From the NCBI RefSeq assembly GCF_018613835.1, contig NZ_JAGGPM010000016.1:1-64000 (forward strand): a stretch of DNA of 64,000 nucleotides, written 5' to 3'. Of the stretch, positions 8,674 to 16,458 are shown in pieces. The translations under genes and the position numbers were made by a program. How positions within the stretch are numbered: the first letter of the stretch is position 1; the number at the start of each line of letters is the position of its first letter. This DNA is from Arthrobacter sp. ISL-5. GTDB lineage: Bacteria > Actinomycetota > Actinomycetes > Actinomycetales > Micrococcaceae. Under the pieces are notes generated by a model. It was not told where the DNA came from. It saw nothing but the letters and a program-made list of their open reading frames with translations, and ran no database searches.

Positions 8674-9219
8674 TTAGCTGGCGGGGAGAACGAAGGCCGA
8701 ATCGACCGTGATGGTGACCTTGTCGCCGACGAGGACTCCGCCGGCCTCGAGGGCGGCGTTCCAGGTGATGCCGAATTCCTTGCGGGAGATCTGCGCGGAG
8801 GCGGAGAAACCGGCGCGGGTCGCGCCGAAGGGGTCAACGGCCACGCCGCCGAACTCGACGTCAAAGGTCACCGGCCTGGTGGTTTCCTTGATGGTCAGGT
8901 CACCGCTGAGGCTGAAGTTCTCCGGTGTTCCATGGACCTCGGTTGCCGTGAAGGTCATGTTCGGGAACTGCTCAACGTTGAAAAAGTCCGGCCCCTTGAC
9001 GTGGGCGTCGCGGTCGTTGTTGTTCGAGTCGAACGAGGCGGTTTTCACGGTGGCCTCAACGGACGAGGTGCCGAGGGTACCGCCGACGACGAGCGTGGCG
9101 TCTGCCTCGGTGAACTGACCGCGTACCTTGCTAATGCCGGCGTGGCGGACTGAGAAGCCTACTTCGGTGTGTGCCTGGTCGAGCGTCCAGGTGCCGGGGG
9201 TGAGTTCAATCGTGGTCAT
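8674..9219 (-). CDS. yceI: YceI-family lipid/isoprenoid-binding protein
   Basis: This 181-residue protein matches the YceI family, a lipocalin-like barrel that binds polyisoprenoid or quinone-like lipids. Recognisable stretches are WTLDQAHTEVGFSVRHAGISKVRGQF near the N-terminus (about 11-36), SFDSNNNDRDAHVKGPDFFNVEQFP in the middle and FGITWNAALEAGGVLVGDKVTI near the C-terminus. No signal peptide is present, so it should be cytoplasmic. It is the first gene of the stress operon and is preceded by a strong promoter with a MarR-type operator. Confidence 0.88.
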   Translation of the reverse strand: MTTIELTPGTWTLDQAHTEVGFSVRHAGISKVRGQFTEADATLVVGGTLGTSSVEATVKTASFDSNNNDRDAHVKGPDFFNVEQFPNMTFTATEVHGTPENFSLSGDLTIKETTRPVTFDVEFGGVAVDPFGATRAGFSASAQISRKEFGITWNAALEAGGVLVGDKVTITVDSAFVLPAS

Positions 9220-9260
9220 GGTCTGCTCCTTGGGCTGGTCGTCGCAAGTAGAGGATTTAC

Positions 9261-9304
9261 ATGCGTATGCATATAACTATCACCGCCTCTTGCGTGCTTG
9301 TCAA
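9261..9304 (-). promoter_or_regulatory. yceI-operon promoter with MarR operator (site 1)
   Basis: Reading towards yceI, TTGACA (9304-9299) and GATAGT (9281-9276) are 17 bases apart, a near-consensus sigma-70 promoter. The expected transcription start falls inside ATGCGTATGCATAT (9261-9274). The same element, with 12 of 14 bases identical, lies just downstream of the -10 box of the divergent dioxygenase promoter at 10160-10173. A repressor bound here would block both transcripts. The likely binder is the MarR protein encoded at 9566-10036. Confidence 0.65.
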
Positions 9305-9349
9305 CTGAGAAGATTCTTTATGGAATATAGCTTGCTGGAAAGCTATCCA

Positions 9350-9482
9350 CTGCCTGCCCTGTCCGGGGCGGGGATACGTACTGGATTTGGTGCCGTCTCC
9401 GGGCGGGCTGGATGCCACCGAAGTCTCCGACGGCACCCCCGTCGCCTCCCCCGAGTACAACCGGCCCTTCCCCGGGCACTGA
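9350..9482 (+). pseudogene. Possible 3' remnant of a lost gene
   Basis: Within the 346-base gap between yceI and the MarR gene, one forward frame reads YVLDLVPSPGGLDATEVSD and then GTPVASPEYNRPFPGH before a TGA at 9480-9482. It has protein-like composition and codon use but no start or upstream domain. It looks like the C-terminus of a gene whose body has been deleted. I cannot name the family. The rest of the gap (9275-9349, 9483-9565) shows nothing beyond the yceI promoter. Confidence 0.3.
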
Positions 9483-9565
9483 AGGCATGCAGAACGGCGC
9501 CCGGATGACGCAAGTGTGCCGTGGGGGCCCGTTCCGGCTTCCGAAACTAGGAGGCGGAGGAGTTC

Positions 9566-10036
9566 CTACAAGGTGGCGTTGGCTTCGCGCAGTTCAGCCA
9601 TGGCCTCGGCGACCATTTTCGCCCGGTCGGCCCCGAGGACGTCGATGTAGGTTTTGCGGACGATGTCGGCAACGAGGTCGTGGAGTTCGTCGGCGAGCTT
9701 CACACCAGCCGCGGTCAGTTCTAGGTAGACGACCCTGCGGTCGTCGGCGCAGGGGTTTCGGACAGCCAGGTCGCGTTTGGCCAGGCGGTCCGCGATCTTG
9801 GTAAATCCGCCCGTGCTGAAAGCCGCCTCACGGGCCAGCGCCGCCATGGGCATCCGGCGCTCCGGGCTCCGGGTGAGTCGCAGCAGCGTCTCGGCTTCGG
9901 CCGGATCCAGGGAGAGAGCGTCAGCCACCGCCCGGTGCAGCTTCTTGTTCGTGATCTGGAAGCCTTCGATGACCAAGCCCCACTGCGTGACCGGATCAAG
10001 GCCCCGGCCAGCCTTCGTCGTCGCCTGCTGTGTCAT
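9566..10036 (-). CDS. MarR-family regulator, MhqR-like
   Basis: This 156-residue winged-helix protein has the MarR core: an N-terminal dimer helix (VTQWGLVIEGFQITNKKLHRAVADAL), a recognition region (MAALAREAAFSTGGFTKIADRLAKRDLAVR) and the wing DDRRVVYLELTAAG. The start at 10036 has AAAGGA seven bases upstream; the open frame continues upstream without such a site. It sits between two operons that share an operator and encode a ring-cleaving dioxygenase, a carboxylesterase and redox proteins. That is the gene content controlled by MhqR/QsrR-type quinone sensors in Firmicutes. No cysteine is visible, so sensing by thiol oxidation is unlikely and direct ligand binding is more plausible. Confidence 0.8.
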   Translation of the reverse strand: MTQQATTKAGRGLDPVTQWGLVIEGFQITNKKLHRAVADALSLDPAEAETLLRLTRSPERRMPMAALAREAAFSTGGFTKIADRLAKRDLAVRNPCADDRRVVYLELTAAGVKLADELHDLVADIVRKTYIDVLGADRAKMVAEAMAELREANATL

Positions 10037-10119
10037 GTCCGGTCCTTTCCGCTTCAAATGATACTGCGCTGCAGAAGCTGTTTCCATGCAATCTTCTTGC
10101 TCGGCAGTTTCTTGCGACC

Positions 10120-10173
10120 TTGACGGATTTATCTTCCTAGGAAATAATCTTCTCGATAGATGCATTTGCATAT
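10120..10173 (+). promoter_or_regulatory. Dioxygenase promoter with MarR operator (site 2)
   Basis: TTGACG (10120-10125) and AATAAT (10143-10148) are separated by 17 bases, giving a good sigma-70 promoter for the dioxygenase gene at 10228. Immediately after the -10 box is ATGCATTTGCATAT (10160-10173), which differs at only two of 14 positions from the element in the yceI promoter. Its placement at the transcription start is typical for a repressor. Confidence 0.65.
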
Positions 10174-10227
10174 ACATCACCGGCCGGGGGCTTCCTGACC
10201 GGATCAGTCCGAACAGGAGGGGTCAAC

Positions 10228-11199
10228 ATGACCGCGAATACCTCAGGCTTGCACCACGTCACAGCCATCGCCGGCGATCCGCAGTCCAACATCGATTTCT
10301 ACGTCAAGGGCTTGGGCCTGCGCCTGGTGAAGAAGACCGTCAACTTCGATGACCCTTCCACGTACCACCTGTACTACGGCGACGAGGCTGGCCAGCCCGG
10401 CACGCTCATGACTTTCTTCCCGTGGCGGGGCATCGCGCCGGGCCGCATCGGTGCAGGGCAGTCCACCTCCACTGCGTTCTCCGTCCCGGAGGGAACCCTT
10501 GGCTGGTGGCAGAACCACTTCAAGGCCCTGGGCGTCGAATCCAGCATCACCCGAGCCTCGGCCGAGGAAGAGCGCCTCTCCTTGCGCGACCCGGACGGGC
10601 TGCAGCTGGACCTGGTCGCCTCCAGCACCATCGATCCTCGGAATCCCTGGGATTCGGCCTCCGTGCCTGCCGAGTACGCCGTGGGCGGCCAGCACTCCTC
10701 GGTGCTCACCGTCGCCAATCCGGACAAGACCGTAGCCGTGCTGACCGAAGACCTCGGCCTGCACCTGGTCGGGACCTCCGGTAACCGCACGCGTCTGGCC
10801 GCCGGAAACGGCGGCCCGGGAAACATCGTTGACGTCATCGCGGACCCCAAGGCCAGACCCGGCCTTTCCGCCGGCGGCACCGTCCACCACATCGCCTTCC
10901 GCGTCCCCGACGTCGCCACCCAGGAGACATGGCGCCAGGAACTGGTCGGCCGTGGTTTCCACGTTACGGAGATCCTCGACCGCCAGTACTTCACCTCCAT
11001 CTACTTCCGCGAACCGGGCGGCGTGCTCTACGAAGTCGCCACCGATACCCCCGGCTTCGATATCGACGAACCGCTGCTGGAACTCGGCCGTTCCCTGAAG
11101 CTGCCGCCATGGCTCGAGCCCTCCCGCGAGGCCATCGAACACTCCGTGGCCCGCATCCAACTGCCCGCCGAAAACAACCCCGCCCTGGCGGGACGGTAG
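10228..11199 (+). CDS. VOC-family ring-cleaving dioxygenase (MhqO/LinE-like)
   Basis: This 323-residue protein has two vicinal-oxygen-chelate modules, about residues 5-150 and 155-290. Diagnostic stretches are LHHVTAIAGDPQSNIDFYVK, GLRLVKKTVNFDDPSTYHLYYGD and, in the second module, VHHIAFRVPD and FREPGGVLYEVATD, which supply the metal-binding His and Glu. Family members open hydroquinone or methyl-/chlorohydroquinone rings with oxygen. An excellent ribosome binding site (AGGAGG) precedes the ATG. With the maleylacetate reductase at 5589-6656 it forms a LinE/LinF-like pair. The carboxylesterase gene follows after six bases. Confidence 0.85.
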   Translation: MTANTSGLHHVTAIAGDPQSNIDFYVKGLGLRLVKKTVNFDDPSTYHLYYGDEAGQPGTLMTFFPWRGIAPGRIGAGQSTSTAFSVPEGTLGWWQNHFKALGVESSITRASAEEERLSLRDPDGLQLDLVASSTIDPRNPWDSASVPAEYAVGGQHSSVLTVANPDKTVAVLTEDLGLHLVGTSGNRTRLAAGNGGPGNIVDVIADPKARPGLSAGGTVHHIAFRVPDVATQETWRQELVGRGFHVTEILDRQYFTSIYFREPGGVLYEVATDTPGFDIDEPLLELGRSLKLPPWLEPSREAIEHSVARIQLPAENNPALAGR

Positions 11200-11205
11200 G
11201 CACCG

Positions 11206-11844
11206 GTGAGTACCGCAATCACCCCCGTCACCTGGCCACACGTCTTCAGTCCCGGTGAGGCAGGCGCTCCGGTGCTGCTGATGCTGCACGGCACCGGCGG
11301 CAACGAACACGAGATCCCTTCCCTCGCCGTCGAACTCCACTCGGGAGCGGGTGTCCTCGCGCCGCGGGGGCAGGTGCAGGAAAACGGAATGCTCCGCTGG
11401 TTCCGGCGCCACGGCGAAGGGGTTTTTGACGTGGACGACGTCATCGCCCGCGCCACGGAGCTGGCCGCCTTCCTGAACGCGGCGCGGGAACACTACAACC
11501 TCGGCAACAGGCCCGTGGTGGCAGTCGGGTTCTCCAACGGCGCCAACATAGCCCTGGCCACCGCCATGCTCCAGCCCCAGACCCTGGACCGGGTCATCGC
11601 GTTCTCCGGCATGTACCCCTTCGCCGACCGGGAATCCCCCGCTGACCTGGCCGGCAGCAGGCTGCTGATCCTGAACGGCGAGGCCGACCCCATGGCCCCG
11701 CCCGCCAGCGTCAGCACGCTCATCGCCGCCCTGCACCAAAACGGTGCAGACGTAGAACAGGTCCTACGTCCCGGAGGACACGGCATTGCCCACACGGACC
11801 TGGAAGCCGCCAAGGAGTGGCTGGCAAAGGTCCTCGCAGCGTAA
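11206..11844 (+). CDS. Alpha/beta-hydrolase, carboxylesterase (MhqD-like)
   Basis: This 212-residue protein belongs to the phospholipase/carboxylesterase family. It has the oxyanion region LMLHGTGGNEHE, the nucleophile elbow GFSNGANIA (Ser), the acid in NGEADPMAPP and the histidine in GGHGIAHTDL. The start is GTG. It is cotranscribed with the dioxygenase. The same pair occurs as mhqO/mhqD in Firmicutes quinone-stress operons, so it may hydrolyse a ring-cleavage product or a quinone conjugate. The physiological ester is unknown. Confidence 0.84.
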   Translation: MSTAITPVTWPHVFSPGEAGAPVLLMLHGTGGNEHEIPSLAVELHSGAGVLAPRGQVQENGMLRWFRRHGEGVFDVDDVIARATELAAFLNAAREHYNLGNRPVVAVGFSNGANIALATAMLQPQTLDRVIAFSGMYPFADRESPADLAGSRLLILNGEADPMAPPASVSTLIAALHQNGADVEQVLRPGGHGIAHTDLEAAKEWLAKVLAA

Positions 11845-11934
11845 GAGGAAGCGGCCCGGCCGGAAACGTGAAAGTCCGGCCCCATCTAAGCTGGCAATGT
11901 GCCCGTTGGTGGAGCAAGAGCAGAGGGGAAATGA

Positions 11935-12642
11935 GTGGAACGAGACGACACTTACCCGGCGCCTGAGGGCCATGGGGATGCACCGGTACTGCCCAATGCC
12001 GGGGATTCCTTTCACGCCTTGCCTGACCGGCCGCAGGCTTTCTTCAGTTCTCTACTCACCGAGCACTTCGTGCTGGAGTCCGCCAGGGGAATAACGGTGG
12101 CCGAGTCCAGCAGCAGGGCGTCGCTTTACCTCATGACACTATCGAGCTCCCTAGTTGCGTATGGATTCCTCGCCCAGACTCCAATAGCCCTAAATTTCTT
12201 AGCAGTAGTGATTCCTGTGGTCGTTGTCCTGGGCCTGTTCACGTACGAACGACTGGTCCAGACGTCGCTGGAGGACGTGGCCGCATTGGACTCGATGCAG
12301 CGAATTCGCCGGTACTACGCTCGCATACTCCCGGGGGCCGAAGATTTCTTTTCCATGCCGCATGGGCAACACGCGCTGAATGAACTGCTCGATATCGGAG
12401 GCCGCGGATCGTGGCGGGGTGTCTTCTTCACAATGTCTACGGCTATCGCCACGGTGAATTCCATCGTTGCGGGCGCGGGCGTGGCACTTCTCAGTTACCC
12501 CACGGTCGGTAGTGAAACTGCTGCCATCCTCCTTGGGGCAGCGCTAGGTGCCCTCTTCCTTCTGGCGCAGGCCGGATATCAAGTGCGCCGCTACCAGAAA
12601 GTGATCCGGATTATCCTGGCAGGGCACCGCCCCCGCAGGTAG
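11935..12642 (+). CDS. Hypothetical four-helix membrane protein
   Basis: This 235-residue protein has two pairs of predicted membrane helices (about 65-105 and 160-215). A charged central segment, FTYERLVQTSLEDVAALDSMQRIRRYYARILPGAEDFF, lies between them, and the C-terminal tail is basic. The start is taken as GTG at 11935 because GAGGGGA lies just upstream. I recognise no family. The central segment resembles the cytosolic helix of small membrane effector-like proteins, but this is too weak to assign. The gene stands alone after the stress locus, and its codon use looks less GC-biased than its neighbours, which hints at acquisition. Confidence 0.65.
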   Translation: MERDDTYPAPEGHGDAPVLPNAGDSFHALPDRPQAFFSSLLTEHFVLESARGITVAESSSRASLYLMTLSSSLVAYGFLAQTPIALNFLAVVIPVVVVLGLFTYERLVQTSLEDVAALDSMQRIRRYYARILPGAEDFFSMPHGQHALNELLDIGGRGSWRGVFFTMSTAIATVNSIVAGAGVALLSYPTVGSETAAILLGAALGALFLLAQAGYQVRRYQKVIRIILAGHRPRR

Positions 12643-12729
12643 GCCAGGGTCACCGGCAAAAGAAGCTGTTGCGCAGTTCGACGACGCTGACGGGTCCTGA
12701 GCACAGGGTGTCGTCCGTAGTGACAACTG

Positions 12730-13368
12730 CTACTTCGCGGCGACGTGATTCGGGTCGGCCGTGGACGTTGCGTACTCCGGGCGCCCAACAGGCCGATAGG
12801 TCTGGATGGTTATGCCGCGGGAAGTGGTCCGCGAGCTGACCAGATCGAGCGCGATGTCCGGACCGGAATCGGGGAACAGCCGTGTGCCCTGGCCGACGAC
12901 GACTGGATAGGTGAGCAGGTCGAGCTGGTCGACCAGGCCGTTGGCGAGCAGCCATCGGACGAGGGCACCGCTGCCGGGCACCAGCAGTTCGCCGTCTTGC
13001 TGCGCCTTCAGATCACCGATGGCTGCTGCGATATCGCCGGTCAGGACAGTCGTGCCCGCCCACTTCGGGTCGGTGAGGCTGGTCGATGCCACGTACTTCG
13101 GACGGCTGTTCAGCGCGGTGGCAATCGGGTTCGTGCTCGGGTCGGCCATCGCTCCCCAGTAGCCGGCGAAGATCTCGTACGTCCGCCGGCCGAACAGGAA
13201 CGCGGCCGCGCCGCCGTAGATCTGGTTGAGATAGTCCCCGGTTTCGGTATCGAGAAGCGGTATGGCCCATCCGCCGCGGTCGAAGCCGCCGCTGCGGTCT
13301 TCGTCCGGTCCGCCCAACCCCTGCATCACGCCGTCCACCGAGACGTTGGTCGTGGTCGTCAACCTCAT
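12730..13368 (-). CDS. Dihydrofolate-reductase-like (RibD C-terminal) protein
   Basis: This 212-residue protein has the RibD C-terminal fold: the N-terminal strand MRLTTTTNVSVDGVMQGLGG, the segment FLFGRRTYEIFAGYW and the nucleotide-binding VPGSGALVRWLLANGLVDQLDLLTYPVVVGQGTRLF. Members of this group reduce unknown substrates with NADPH; few are true folate enzymes. It is divergent from a second member of the same superfamily at 13525, separated by 156 bases. The two are only distantly similar. No function beyond reductase is supported. Confidence 0.82.
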   Translation of the reverse strand: MRLTTTTNVSVDGVMQGLGGPDEDRSGGFDRGGWAIPLLDTETGDYLNQIYGGAAAFLFGRRTYEIFAGYWGAMADPSTNPIATALNSRPKYVASTSLTDPKWAGTTVLTGDIAAAIGDLKAQQDGELLVPGSGALVRWLLANGLVDQLDLLTYPVVVGQGTRLFPDSGPDIALDLVSSRTTSRGITIQTYRPVGRPEYATSTADPNHVAAK

Positions 13369-13524
13369 GTCGTGGTCACCTCGCCGAACAAGGGCCGCAT
13401 ATCCCTTCTGGATCTGCGCTACTTGCTTCAGACAAGCACAATTGCTCCTGTTTATCCACGCCGGAATCGTGCATTAGATGCGAGGAACCTATGCCTACCA
13501 AAATGGTGGTGACAGGATGGGCTC

Positions 13525-14115
13525 ATGAGCCAAGTCACGTGCGATCTGACCATCTCCCTCGACGGATTCGCCGCCGGCCCGAACCAAACCCTGGCGGAGC
13601 CCCTGGGCGAGGGTGGAGAGCTCCTGCACAGGTGGCAGTTCGAAGAACCCGAGTCCAACGCGGCCGCCATCGCAGGCATCCTGGAAGCCGGCGCCTACAT
13701 TATGGGACGGAACATGTTCGCAGGGCCCGGGCCGTGGGATGCGGAATGGCGGGGATGGTGGGGTGAGGAACCGCCCTATCACGCACCCGTGTTCGTTCTC
13801 ACCCATCATCCATGCGAGCCCCTGGAGATGCAGGGCGGCACCACGTTCAACTTCGTGACCGATGGGATCGAATCAGCGCTGGCCCAGGCGCGGAAGGCCG
13901 CCGGTACCAAGGACGTGGCCATTGCCGGCGGAGCGGAGGCCGTCCGCCAATACCTTTCGGCGGGGCTGATCGACGAGCTGCGCCTCCACATCGCGCCCAT
14001 CGTCCTTGGAGCAGGCGAGCGGCTGCTGGACGGCGTCGCGAACCTCAAGCTTGAGCCAACGGAAGTAAGCGGTACCCGCCTCGTCACCCACGTCCGCTAT
14101 CGGGTAAACCACTGA
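13525..14115 (+). CDS. Dihydrofolate-reductase-like (RibD C-terminal) protein
   Basis: This 196-residue protein has the same fold as its divergent neighbour: TCDLTISLDGFAAGPNQ at the N-terminus, YIMGRNMFAGPGPW in the substrate region and DVAIAGGAEAVRQYLSAGLIDELRLHIAPIVLGAGERLLDG at the cofactor site. An AGGATGGG ribosome binding site precedes the ATG. It is a probable NADPH-dependent reductase of unknown substrate. The facing arrangement of two paralogous reductases suggests shared regulation from the gap, but I see no clear operator there. Confidence 0.82.
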   Translation: MSQVTCDLTISLDGFAAGPNQTLAEPLGEGGELLHRWQFEEPESNAAAIAGILEAGAYIMGRNMFAGPGPWDAEWRGWWGEEPPYHAPVFVLTHHPCEPLEMQGGTTFNFVTDGIESALAQARKAAGTKDVAIAGGAEAVRQYLSAGLIDELRLHIAPIVLGAGERLLDGVANLKLEPTEVSGTRLVTHVRYRVNH

Positions 14116-14140
14116 AATCGCCGCCGACGACGCCGGGAAG

Positions 14141-14896
14141 TCATAGTGCCGTCAGGCCGCCGTCGACGGTGAAGAGGCCTCCGGTCGCGTAGGCCGATTC
14201 ATCGCTGGCGAGGAAGACCATGATGCCTTCGACGTCGGCAGCGGTGCCTGCCCGTCCGAGCATGGTGGAATCCACCAGGCCGGCGCGGCTGGCGGGGTCG
14301 TCTGCGATGGTCTGCACCAGCGGGGTCTCGGTGTACCCGGGTACCACGGTGTTCACCCGGATGCCTTCGTTGGCGTAGTTGGCCGCGACGACGCGCGCCA
14401 GTCCGTGGACGCCGGCCTTGGAGCTGGAATAGGCGGTGAACGTTTGCCCGCATGCGACGACGGCGGTCGGGCTGCCGGTGCAGATGATCGACCCGCCCCG
14501 CCCTTGGAGGGCCCGCACCGCGTGCTTGAGGGTAAGGAACGCTCCCCGGTGGTTGATGGAGACGGTTTTTTCCCAGACTTCCAGGGACAGCTCGCCTACT
14601 TTGGCGTCCTGGCCGAAGAGCTGGACTCCGGCGTTGGCCACGACGATGTCCAGCGGCCCGCCGGCGGCGATGGTGGCGTAGGCGGCTTCCACGCTGTTCT
14701 CGTCGGAGATATCCATGGGCAGGGCTGCGGCACGGTCGTTGCCCGTGGCTGCGGCCGCTTTTTCGGCAGCTTCGATGTTGATGTCGGCGAATTACACGCG
14801 GGCGCCTTCGGCGGTGAAGCGCTGTGCCACGGCCAGCCCGATTCCGGATCCGGCGCCGGTTACGAGGGCGGTCTTCCCTGCAAGCCTGTTGGACAT
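14141..14896 (-). pseudogene. Short-chain dehydrogenase with in-frame stop
   Basis: The frame from ATG 14896 encodes a classical SDR: MSNRLAGKTALVTGAGSGIG at the N-terminus (cofactor motif TGAGSGIG), NAG at the core, the catalytic YSSSKAG and a C-terminal ASDESAYATGGLFTVDGG. Codon 35 is TAA (14794-14792), where family members have a hydrophobic residue before FADIN. The 251-codon frame is otherwise intact. Internal initiation at 14716 would give a protein without the cofactor-binding motif. It is either a recent nonsense mutation or a sequence error. It is downstream of the ApnL-like pseudogene and probably belonged to the same catabolic operon. Confidence 0.82.
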
Positions 14897-14923
14897 CTTG
14901 TTCCTCATTTCGTGGTGGATGGA

Positions 14924-16429
14924 TCAGCCGAGCGGCCGGATTGTTGCCGACCAGGCAGGAATGTCTAGAGTTCGCGTGTATTCCCCGGCTTCGAGCCTGA
15001 CGCCTGTGCGCAGCGGCCCTGCGGTGAGGTTCGCGGCGAAGAGCAGCACGCCGGAGTCTGCAGTGACCGGGTAGAGAACCAGCCCGGGGACGGCGCCCTC
15101 CACCTGCAGCACGTCGGCGCCGCGCAGTGCGGCCAGTTTCTCCAGAATCTGGAGTGCCGGCGTCGGGGTGCCGTCCTCGGTGAGGAGGCCCCTGGGTCCG
15201 CTTGCCTCGAAGTAGCTGAGGGACTCCACGCCGGGCAGCGTTAAGGCCGCGATGCTGCCCAGCAGCCAGGCGGCGGTGAAGTTTTCTGCCTGCAGCGGGT
15301 CGGTCGTCATCGCCTCGGCGGTCAGGGAGTCGTAGGCTCCCTCGGTCGAGACGGCGTTGAAGCGTGCCTTGAGGGTCACGGGGCCAATGTGAAGTGGTTT
15401 GCCGGACCCGATCCGGAGGGCGTTCAGCGCTGTTTGCCGTTGGATCGGGAGGCTTTCGACGATGTGGGGTACTTCGGTCGCGTGCATCTGGGGCGTGATG
15501 CTGTAGGTGGTGGCGTCGGCGTTGCCGCGAAGGACGTCTTGCCGACGGTTGAGCTCGGTGAAATGGGAGCGGGCGCCGGCGAGCAGTGTGCCGGTGAAAC
15601 CGCGCCGCTGCGCTGCGGAGTGCAGTTCTCCCCCACAGGCCGGGCTCTGTGACGTGGCTGCCGGAGCTGAATGCGCCGATTCTGAGGACATTCTCCAAGG
15701 GCAGCAGGTCCATCACGGGTCGGATGTCCCCGGGGCCGGTCGCGGTGATCCTCACGTCCAGCGCAGTGCCGAGCTGGGCGGCCTGGTCGGCTGCCTGCCG
15801 GAGGATCTGGGTGGCCGCGGCGGTGTCATCGCCCGGAACTTCGACGGTCAGCGCGTCCAGGCCGGGCATGGCGCCGAGTCTGGCTGCTGACCGGGACGAC
15901 GACGTTCCCAGGGCGGGAACCCGGCCTTTGGCCTGCCGGCGCACCGTCAGCACGTCGGGTGCGGGTTCCGGGGAAAGAGCTTCTGCCGTCCGGGTGCGGC
16001 GGTGAGGCGGATGCCCTGGTGGACCCGGTCCCCGGCTCGCACGGTCACCGGGAAGGGACGGGACAGCGGCGTGCTGTAGGTCTTGAAGGAGGCGTCGGTC
16101 CAGTTTCTCTGGTCTTCCGTTTCAAAGATGTCGCCGCTGAATTCGAGCCCGAGCGCGGTGCCGTCACGTTCCCAGCTCATCGCGGCAATGTCCAGGAAGG
16201 GCTGGTGCGGGCTGATGTCCGTGGGAAATGCGCGCTCGGTCCGGCTCTGGTCCGGCGCGGTGATGGTGACGTTGCGTCCGGCGTCGTCGGTTCTGTGCAG
16301 GACGACCAGGCCGATGCGATTGCACGTCGTCGAGCCCGAGCTCGTGATTCGCGATTCGACGTCACGCATCGCACGGCCTTGAGAGGCAGCGGCATAAGCC
16401 AAAAGTCCGCACATTTGTGAACCTTTCAT
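14924..16429 (-). pseudogene. Frameshifted, truncated D-apionate-lactonase-like gene
   Basis: Three consecutive pieces in different frames read as one protein. Piece 1 (from about 16400) has NRIGLVVLHRTD, ISPHQPFLDIAAMSW and EDQRNWTDASFKTY. Piece 2 begins near 15960 with DVLTVRRQAKGRVPALGTSS. Piece 3 (to 14924) has ELHSAAQRRGFTGTLLAGA and ends in IPAWSATIRPLG. The second frame change lies at a run of five C (15630-15634), where four would restore the frame; the first lies between about 15960 and 16000. The N-terminal part expected for the family is missing. The motifs resemble ApnL D-apionate lactonases as I remember them, so the family name is tentative; the broken state is clear. Confidence 0.6.
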
Positions 16430-16458
16430 TGGACGGGGAGGCGCCGCATGATAGGCGC

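Noticed and set aside
12730..14115. The two dihydrofolate-reductase-like genes as folate or riboflavin genes
   Set aside because: Neither has a deaminase partner or true DHFR signature; they belong to the broad RibD-C family of unknown substrate.
14199..15953. A single 584-codon protein across the pseudogenes
   Set aside because: Only its first ~110 codons read as the ApnL-like middle piece; the rest is an Arg-rich out-of-frame shadow of piece 3 and the SDR.
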